Below the pieces are notes generated by a model, which was not told the origin of the DNA, did no database searches, and saw only the letters and a program-made list of their open reading frames with translations. Position numbers and translations under genes: made by a program. Source: Verrucomicrobiales bacterium (GTDB taxonomy: Bacteria; Verrucomicrobiota; Verrucomicrobiae; Limisphaerales; UBA9464). From it: DNA of 12,365 bases. Below are positions 8,331 to 12,365 of the stretch, one piece after another; within the stretch, counting starts at the first letter, position 1, and each line of letters starts with the position of its first letter. The stretch spans positions 1-12,365 of the forward strand of contig SXXZ01000133.1 in NCBI GenBank assembly GCA_005789375.1. Direction: 5' to 3'.

Positions 8331-8346
8331 TCGGTGAAACCGATTT
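8331..8346 (+). other. Small hairpin with short T run in the rplA leader
   Basis: TCGGT (8331-8335) and ACCGA (8339-8343) can pair around a GAA loop, immediately followed by TTTT with its first T just after the stem. An alternative hairpin, GACCG (8318-8322) with CGGTC (8328-8332), shares bases with it, so the two are mutually exclusive. The stems are short; they may be leader structure or chance. Confidence 0.3.
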
Positions 8347-8368
8347 TACCCTGAGGTTAACAATCAAC

Positions 8369-8397
8369 GCGGGAGGACTTCGGTCCGCATGAACCGC
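8369..8397 (+). promoter_or_regulatory. Candidate ribosomal protein L1-binding leader element
   Basis: An outer stem GCGG (8369-8372) pairs with CCGC (8394-8397). An inner stem GGAC (8375-8378) pairs with GTCC (8383-8386) around a TTCG tetraloop. They are separated by an asymmetric internal loop, GA on the 5' side and GCATGAA on the 3' side. The GGGAGG...GCATG-A-CC pattern resembles the L1-binding region of 23S rRNA (as I recall it from E. coli, GTGGGAGG...GCATGGAGCC). L1 is known to repress its own operon by binding an mRNA mimic of that site. The element ends 7 nt before the rplA start, so bound L1 would block initiation. The GGGAGG is about 28 nt upstream of the start, too far to be its Shine-Dalgarno sequence. 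Confidence 0.72.
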
Positions 8398-8404
8398 AAC
8401 CAAA

Positions 8405-9100
8405 ATGCCTAGCAAACGCTATAAGAAGGCCCTGTCCCTCGTGGACTCCACCAAGGCCTACCCCCTCGCCGCCGCCGTTGAGGTTCTCGCCAAGTTCCCG
8501 AAAGCCAAGTTCAACGAGACCATCGATCTGGCCTTCCGCCTTGGGGTTGACCCGAAGCAGTCCGACCAGATGGTCCGCGGAACCACGCCGCTGCCCCATG
8601 GCGCCGGCAAAGTTGTTCGCGTCTTGGTGTTCACCAAGCCCGGTGCACCGGCCGAGGCAGCTCGCGAAGCGGGTGCTGAGTTTGTCGGTTTCGAGGACAT
8701 GATCAAGAAGTGCGTCGAAGGCTGGACTGACTTCGATGTCGCAGTTGCCACCCCTGAGGCCATGACCGAAGTGCGTAAGCTCGGTAAGGTTCTCGGACCC
8801 CGCGGCCTCATGCCGAACCCCAAGACCGGAACTGTAACCGACGACACCGGCAAGGCTGTCCGTGAGGTTAAGGCGGGTCGTGTTGAATTCAAGGTGGACA
8901 AAGCCGGCAACATCCACGTCCCCGTGGGCAAGGCCAGCTTCACTCCGCTGCAGATTGCTGAGAATGCTCGCACCGTGGTCGAGGCCGTTTATCGAGCCCG
9001 TCCCTCGAGCGTCAAGGGTCTCTACGTCCGCAGCGTCACGCTGTCGATGACGATGAGCCCTCCGGTCTCCGTGGAACTCAAGGAATTCGTCTCCGCCTAA
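8405..9100 (+). CDS. rplA: Large ribosomal subunit protein L1 (uL1)
   Basis: L1 builds the mobile stalk of the 50S subunit that helps release deacylated tRNA, and in many bacteria it represses its own mRNA. The 231 residues match the usual length (E. coli 234). Diagnostic segments are KRYKKA near the N-terminus, FNETIDLAFRLGVDPKQSDQ at about 37-56, the interdomain block KLGKVLGPRGLMPNPKTGTV at about 124-144, and a conserved C-terminal GLYVRSVTLSMTMSP. The ATG at 8405 is preceded by an A-rich stretch (CAACCAAA) with no Shine-Dalgarno sequence. It is the first gene of the cluster here: the upstream neighbour is on the other strand and rplK is absent. rplJ follows after 27 bp. Identification is certain. 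Confidence 0.97.
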   Translation: MPSKRYKKALSLVDSTKAYPLAAAVEVLAKFPKAKFNETIDLAFRLGVDPKQSDQMVRGTTPLPHGAGKVVRVLVFTKPGAPAEAAREAGAEFVGFEDMIKKCVEGWTDFDVAVATPEAMTEVRKLGKVLGPRGLMPNPKTGTVTDDTGKAVREVKAGRVEFKVDKAGNIHVPVGKASFTPLQIAENARTVVEAVYRARPSSVKGLYVRSVTLSMTMSPPVSVELKEFVSA

Positions 9101-9127
9101 CCTAAACTTCCCTTACTGCAACATACC

Positions 9128-9640
9128 ATGCGCGCAGAAAAGAAGCTCATCTCGGCGGAATATGTGGCCCGCCTCAACGCCTCGCCGTTTTTCCTGGTCG
9201 TCGACTATAAGGGTCTGACCGTCCAGAAATTCACGGAACTCCGCAAGCGCCTGATCAAGGCCGGTGGTGAGGTTCACGTGGTGAAGAACACCATTTTTAG
9301 CATCGCTGCCAAAGAAGCCGGTCTGGCTGATTTGTCTGGCATGCTGACCGGTCAGGTGGCCGCGGTCACCGGCAATAAGGACATCGCCGCCGTGGCTAAG
9401 GTCATCAAGACCTTCCAGGCCGAGTTCGACAAGCCCAAGCTCAAGTTCGGTGTGCTCGGCAACAAACCGCTTTCCGCTGAGGAAGTGCGAGTGATCGCTG
9501 ATCTGCCCCCGCTCCCCGAGATTCAGAGCAAGATCCTGGGCCTGCTCCAAGCACCTGCCCAGAAGCTCGTGGCTTTGATCAACACCCCGGGAACTCAAGT
9601 TGCCCGCGTCATCGGAGCCTACGCCGAGAAATCGGTCTAG
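9128..9640 (+). CDS. rplJ: Large ribosomal subunit protein L10 (uL10)
   Basis: L10 anchors L7/L12 dimers to 23S rRNA at the base of the factor-binding stalk. The 170-residue protein shows the typical N-terminal rRNA-binding globular domain: FFLVVDYKGLTVQKFTELRK at about 19-38, then VHVVKNT near residue 55. A C-terminal helix for L12 dimers follows (about 125-155, PPLPEIQSKILGLLQAPAQK). Its start lies 27 bp after rplA. The spacer is too short to hold the folded L10(L12)4 autoregulatory leader found before rplJ in E. coli, so regulation probably acts from the rplA leader or elsewhere. No Shine-Dalgarno sequence is visible; the ATACCATG context is shared with rplL. Identification is certain. Confidence 0.97.
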   Translation: MRAEKKLISAEYVARLNASPFFLVVDYKGLTVQKFTELRKRLIKAGGEVHVVKNTIFSIAAKEAGLADLSGMLTGQVAAVTGNKDIAAVAKVIKTFQAEFDKPKLKFGVLGNKPLSAEEVRVIADLPPLPEIQSKILGLLQAPAQKLVALINTPGTQVARVIGAYAEKSV

Positions 9641-9787
9641 ACGTTCGACTCCAATTTTTCACTCTTTTCGTCTCAGGCACGCTGCTTGGGCGGAATTCAA
9701 CGAAACAATAGTAAATCGTCGGTCCACAGGCAGTGGACTAATTCGGAGCGGCCGCTCTGGCGACGAGACGAAACAAAAGAAAATACC
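9641..9787 (+). promoter_or_regulatory. Structured rplJ-rplL intergenic region
   Basis: This 147-bp spacer is longer than the roughly 50-70 bp usual between these genes. It holds a perfect inverted repeat, GTCCAC (9722-9727) with GTGGAC (9733-9738), around AGGCA. A second one is GAGC GGCC GCTC (9746-9757), which can extend outward by three more pairs, two of them G-U (9743-9760). The last 25 bases before rplL are purine/A-rich without a Shine-Dalgarno sequence. A weak TTGGGC/TAGTAA pair (9686/9709) could be a promoter but is not convincing. The hairpins may stabilise or process the rplL mRNA, whose product is needed in several copies per ribosome. Confidence 0.45.
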
Positions 9788-10171
9788 ATGGCAGACATCA
9801 ATAATATCGTCGAAGAACTGAGCAAGCTCACCGTTCTCGAGGCCGCCGAACTGGTGAAGGCGCTCGAGACCAAGTGGGGTGTGACCGCCGCTGCTCCTGT
9901 GGCTGCTGCTGCCGCTCCTGCGGCCGGCGCTGCTGCTCCGGTTGCTGAAGTCAAGACCACCTTCGATGTGTGGCTCGCTTCGGTTCCTGCCGATAAGAAG
10001 ATCGGTGTGATCAAGGCTGTCCGTGAAGTCAAGGCCGGTCTCGGTCTGGCTGAGGCCAAGGCTTTGGTCGAAGGCGCTCCCAAGCTGTTGCTCGAGGGTG
10101 CCAACAAGGCTGATTCCGATGCCGCCGCCAAGAAGATCGAAGAGGCTGGTGGTAAGGTTGAGCTGAAGTAA
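9788..10171 (+). CDS. rplL: Large ribosomal subunit protein L7/L12 (bL12)
   Basis: L7/L12 forms the flexible stalk that recruits translation GTPases. With the ATG at 9788 the protein has 127 residues, close to the family norm of about 120-128. The N-terminal dimerisation helix (about 4-33, [20 protein letters not shown]) is followed by an Ala/Pro-rich hinge (about 38-56). The conserved factor-binding domain includes [26 protein letters not shown] (split around residues 77-102) and ends GGKVELK. The open frame continues upstream to a TTG at 9686, but that extension has no family similarity and would consume the spacer, so ATG 9788 is chosen. A terminator-like hairpin begins 9 nt after the stop. 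Identification is certain. Confidence 0.97.
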   Translation: MADINNIVEELSKLTVLEAAELVKALETKWGVTAAAPVAAAAAPAAGAAAPVAEVKTTFDVWLASVPADKKIGVIKAVREVKAGLGLAEAKALVEGAPKLLLEGANKADSDAAAKKIEEAGGKVELK

Positions 10172-10180
10172 TTTTGCAAT

Positions 10181-10232
10181 CCGTGCGTCGGGTGTTACTG
10201 TAAAGTTATCCGGCGCACGGTTCTCTTTTCTT
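10181..10232 (+). terminator. Terminator-like hairpin (probable attenuator) between rplL and rpoB
   Basis: CCGTGCGTCGG (10181-10191) pairs with CCGGCGCACGG (10210-10220) over 11 positions, with a single G-U pair; three weaker pairs can extend it into the 18-nt loop. It is followed directly by TTCTCTTTTCTT (10221-10232), the layout of an intrinsic terminator. rpoB lies downstream on the same strand. E. coli has a partial terminator at the same place that lowers rpoBC relative to rplJL transcription, so an attenuator is the likely role here. The tail is interrupted by C residues, consistent with partial termination. Confidence 0.65.
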
Positions 10233-10235
10233 CAC

Positions 10236-10292
10236 CACTCCCGCTAGAGTTCTGAAATTTTTCAAGAACTCGGCAAAGTGGCGGCAGGAGTG
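10236..10292 (+). other. Branched stem-loop in the rplL-rpoB spacer
   Basis: An outer stem CACTCCCGC (10236-10244) pairs with GCG (10281-10283) and GGAGTG (10287-10292), with a 3-nt bulge. Inside it GAGTTCT (10247-10253) pairs perfectly with AGAACTC (10265-10271), and GAA/TTC can extend this with one bulged A. The element lies between the terminator-like hairpin and the rpoB-proximal hairpin. A processing (RNase III-like) or anti-termination role is possible; none can be shown from sequence. Confidence 0.5.
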
Positions 10293-10358
10293 TCCGCTTT
10301 CGGTCAACCTAAGTCATAGGTCACCAGTTTTGTACGGCTTGAAATAGTGTTTCAGTAA

Positions 10359-10402
10359 GACGAGTTCCGGAGAAGTCGAAAAAGCCTTCACCGGATCTCG
10401 TC
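10359..10402 (+). promoter_or_regulatory. Long near-perfect hairpin just upstream of rpoB
   Basis: GACGAG (10359-10364) pairs with CTCGTC (10397-10402), TCCGG (10366-10370) with CCGGA (10391-10395), and GAAG (10372-10375) with CTTC (10386-10389). That gives 15 pairs interrupted only by one T-T and one A-A mismatch, with a 10-nt loop (10376-10385). It ends 12 nt before the ATG at 10415 and is followed by the T-rich GTATTGTATTTT. It could be an RNase III cleavage site, as in the E. coli rplL-rpoB spacer, a translational control site for beta subunit synthesis, or a second terminator-like element. The structure is directly visible; the role is inferred. Confidence 0.6.
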
Positions 10403-10414
10403 GTATTGTATTTT

Positions 10415-12365
10415 ATGGCGAAAACAGTCTCCAGGCAGGTGCCGCAGAAATCCCCGAGTCACGAGGTCGCAATGGCAACGAAACAATCCGAGCGAATTAA
10501 TTTCGGCAAGATCAAGGAAGTCATCGCCCCCCCCAACCTGATCGAGATCCAGCTCGACTCGTATCGCGAATTCCTTCAGTCCAACCTGTCCGCGTCCAAA
10601 CGCCGGAATCTCGGGTTGCAGGCAGTTTTTACCGAAGTTTTCCCCATAGAAAGCTATGACGGTAAGACAGTCCTAGACTTCCACTCCTACGACATCCAGG
10701 AGCCGAAGATCGATTGGTTGGAGTGTCTCCGTGAGGGCTTGACCTTCGGAGCGCCGCTTTACGTCACCTTCCTGCTGAAGGAAGAGAAAGGTACCAAGGA
10801 GGAAAAAGTGTTCATGGGCGAAATTCCGCTCATGACCCCCCAAGGCACCTTTGTTATCAATGGTGCTGAGCGTGTCATCGTCAGCCAATTGCACCGCTCG
10901 CCGGGTCTGGCTTTCGAGACAACCCAACATCCGAATGGCAAGACCCTCCACAGCTTCCGGATTATCCCGGACCGTGGATCTTGGTATGAGGCCCAGTTCG
11001 ACACCAGCGACCTCCTTTACGTCTACTTGGACCGCAAGAAACGCCGTCGTAAGTTCCTGACCACCACGTTCTTCCGGGCGCTCTTCACTTTGGCGGAAGC
11101 CAAGTTTGATGCCGATCCGAAGACGTCTCCGGACAAGCTCGGTAGCGATGGTGACATCCTGAAGTTGTTCTATTCGATCAAGGACGTCTCCGTAAAGGAC
11201 GCCGAGAAGATCGAGGAGATCCAGAACATGGTCCTCGTGGAGGACGCTCTCGACGTTGATCGCGGCATTGTGGTGGCCCGTGCCTTTGAGCCGCTGTCCA
11301 AAGCGGTCGTCCGCCAGATCGCTGACCTCGGAGTTTCCAAGATTCGAGTGGTGGATACGTCGGTAGACGACGGCATCATCATCAAGTGCCTCAAGAAGGA
11401 TCCGACCAAGAACGCGGAAGAGGCCCTCAAGGATATCTACCGTCGTCTCCGGCCCGGAGATCCCCCCACTGCGGCCAACGCCAAGGCCCTTATCAAGCGC
11501 TTGTTCTTTGATGCCAAGCGTTATGATCTCGGTCGGGTGGGTCGCTACAAGATCAACCAGAAGCTCAACTTCAAGGACAACGGCGAAGACCGTATCCTTC
11601 GGGGGCGCGACTTGCTGGAAGCGACCAAGTACCTGTTGCGCCTGAAGAAGGGGCAGGGAAGCGTTGACGATATCGACCATTTGGGAAGCCGCCGCATCCG
11701 GACCGTGGGCGAATTGCTCGCCAACCAGTGCCGTGTGGGCTTGGCCCGTACTGAGCGCTTGGTCAAGGAGCGCATGACCTTGTTCGATCAGAGCCTCGAC
11801 ACGATGACGCCTCAGAAGCTCATCAATCCGAAGGCGTTGTCAGCAGTGGTTCGCGACTTTTTCGGTCGCAGCCAGCTGAGTCAGTTCATGGACCAGATCA
11901 ATCCTTTGGCCGAGTTGACGCACAAGCGTCGTCTGTCTGCTCTCGGGCCTGGGGGTCTCTCCCGTGACCGTGCTGGATTTGAGGTTCGCGACGTCCATCC
12001 GTCCCATTACGGTCGTATTTGTCCGATTGAGACTCCCGAAGGACCGAACATCGGCTTGATCGCCTCCTTGGCGACCTACGCCCGAGTCAACGACTTCGGT
12101 TTCATTGAAACACCTTACCGCAAGGCCGAGAAGGGTCGCGTGACGGGTCAGTTGGATTACCTTACCGGTGACCGTGAAGAGGGCTTCGTCATCGCTCAGG
12201 CCAATTCTCTGCTCGATGACAAGGGTAACTTCGTGGGTGACCGCGTCACCTGCCGTTGCAAGGGCGACTTCATCGACGTTGAGCCCGATCGCGTCGACTA
12301 CATGGACGTCTCCCCGAAGCAGTTGGTGTCGGTGGCGGCCGGATTGATCCCGTTCTTGGAGCACG
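10415..12365 (+). CDS. rpoB: DNA-directed RNA polymerase beta subunit (5' half, runs off window)
   Basis: I translated from the ATG at 10415 and the frame stays open to base 12365, about 650 residues of a protein usually 1,200-1,350 long. Family blocks are clear: [20 protein letters not shown] near residue 26, [20 protein letters not shown], then [19 protein letters not shown] and [20 protein letters not shown]. The rifampicin region is [20 protein letters not shown], with D493 equal to E. coli D516, then [20 protein letters not shown] and [21 protein letters not shown]. coli N518 is replaced by isoleucine (I495). The start is uncertain: an in-frame ATG at 10472 (Met20) has GAGG five bases upstream and begins just before the conserved ERINFGK block, whereas 10415 has no Shine-Dalgarno sequence. 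rpoC would be expected downstream. Identification is certain. Confidence 0.96.
   Translation, partial: MAKTVSRQVPQKSPSHEVAMATKQSERINFGKIKEVIAPPNLIEIQLDSYREFLQSNLSASKRRNLGLQAVFTEVFPIESYDGKTVLDFHSYDIQEPKIDWLECLREGLTFGAPLYVTFLLKEEKGTKEEKVFMGEIPLMTPQGTFVINGAERVIVSQLHRSPGLAFETTQHPNGKTLHSFRIIPDRGSWYEAQFDTSDLLYVYLDRKKRRRKFLTTTFFRALFTLAEAKFDADPKTSPDKLGSDGDILKLFYSIKDVSVKDAEKIEEIQNMVLVEDALDVDRGIVVARAFEPLSKAVVRQIADLGVSKIRVVDTSVDDGIIIKCLKKDPTKNAEEALKDIYRRLRPGDPPTAANAKALIKRLFFDAKRYDLGRVGRYKINQKLNFKDNGEDRILRGRDLLEATKYLLRLKKGQGSVDDIDHLGSRRIRTVGELLANQCRVGLARTERLVKERMTLFDQSLDTMTPQKLINPKALSAVVRDFFGRSQLSQFMDQINPLAELTHKRRLSALGPGGLSRDRAGFEVRDVHPSHYGRICPIETPEGPNIGLIASLATYARVNDFGFIETPYRKAEKGRVTGQLDYLTGDREEGFVIAQANSLLDDKGNFVGDRVTCRCKGDFIDVEPDRVDYMDVSPKQLVSVAAGLIPFLEH

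Noticed and set aside
8389..8412. Mini-frame ATG to TAG (7 codons) overlapping the rplA start, with GGGAGG upstream
   Set aside because: The ATG and GGGAGG are both parts of the L1-site motif, so their presence is explained. A leader peptide cannot be excluded but has no independent support.
9748..9755. GCGGCCGC octamer in the rplJ-rplL spacer as a cloning artefact
   Set aside because: It is embedded in a longer natural palindrome with no vector-like flanks, so it is treated as native sequence.
9686..9787. Extended rplL start at TTG 9686
   Set aside because: The 34 added residues do not resemble L7/L12, and ATG 9788 gives the family-typical 127 residues.
1..12365. Mobile elements, CRISPR arrays, tRNA or rRNA genes
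   Set aside because: No transposase or integrase domains, no regularly spaced direct repeats and no tRNA cloverleaf or rRNA blocks were recognised on either strand.

Overview
The window is about 12.4 kb of GC-rich bacterial chromosome. It most likely comes from the Planctomycetes-Verrucomicrobia-Chlamydiae group, probably Verrucomicrobia. Two things point there: a partial planctomycete-type cytochrome c protein (PSCyt1/PSCyt2 architecture) at the left edge, and an RNA polymerase beta subunit that, as I recall those sequences, reads like the chlamydial/verrucomicrobial type. The lineage is an inference; no 16S rRNA is present.

Layout. Positions 1-2117 (minus strand) are one uninterrupted frame that runs off the left edge, a secreted c-type cytochrome-like protein. 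After a 56-bp divergent spacer, five plus-strand genes follow with gaps of 12-48 bp and could form one transcription unit: a SIS-domain sugar-phosphate protein with a long arginine-rich tail (2174-3670), formyltetrahydrofolate deformylase PurU (3683-4522), a short MetE-like zinc methyltransferase (4571-5620), a UlaG-like metallo-beta-lactamase-fold hydrolase (5669-6559) and a lysine 2,3-aminomutase-type radical SAM enzyme (6593-7831). The last gene overlaps tail-to-tail by 24 bp with a minus-strand membrane protein gene (7808-8248) carrying a lipid-A-synthase N-terminal domain and a zinc ribbon.

From 8249 to the right edge lies a translation/transcription cluster in the order rplA (L1), rplJ (L10), rplL (L7/L12), rpoB. 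rpoB is cut by the window edge. rplK, nusG and secE, which usually precede rplA, are not there; rplA instead starts its own unit. Just before rplA is a compact RNA element that looks like the L1-binding site of 23S rRNA (candidate autoregulation). The rplL-rpoB spacer (10172-10414) holds three inverted repeats: a terminator-like hairpin with a T-rich tail 9 nt after rplL, a branched stem-loop, and a 44-nt near-perfect hairpin ending 12 nt before the rpoB ATG. Together they suggest that rpoB expression is set separately from that of the ribosomal proteins.

How the genes relate. PurU and the MetE-like protein both touch one-carbon/methionine metabolism, and the radical SAM enzyme consumes S-adenosylmethionine, but a shared pathway is only inferred. 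I found no mobile element, CRISPR array, tRNA or rRNA. The strongest candidates for new biology are the RNA structures around rplA and rpoB and the arginine-rich extension of the SIS protein.
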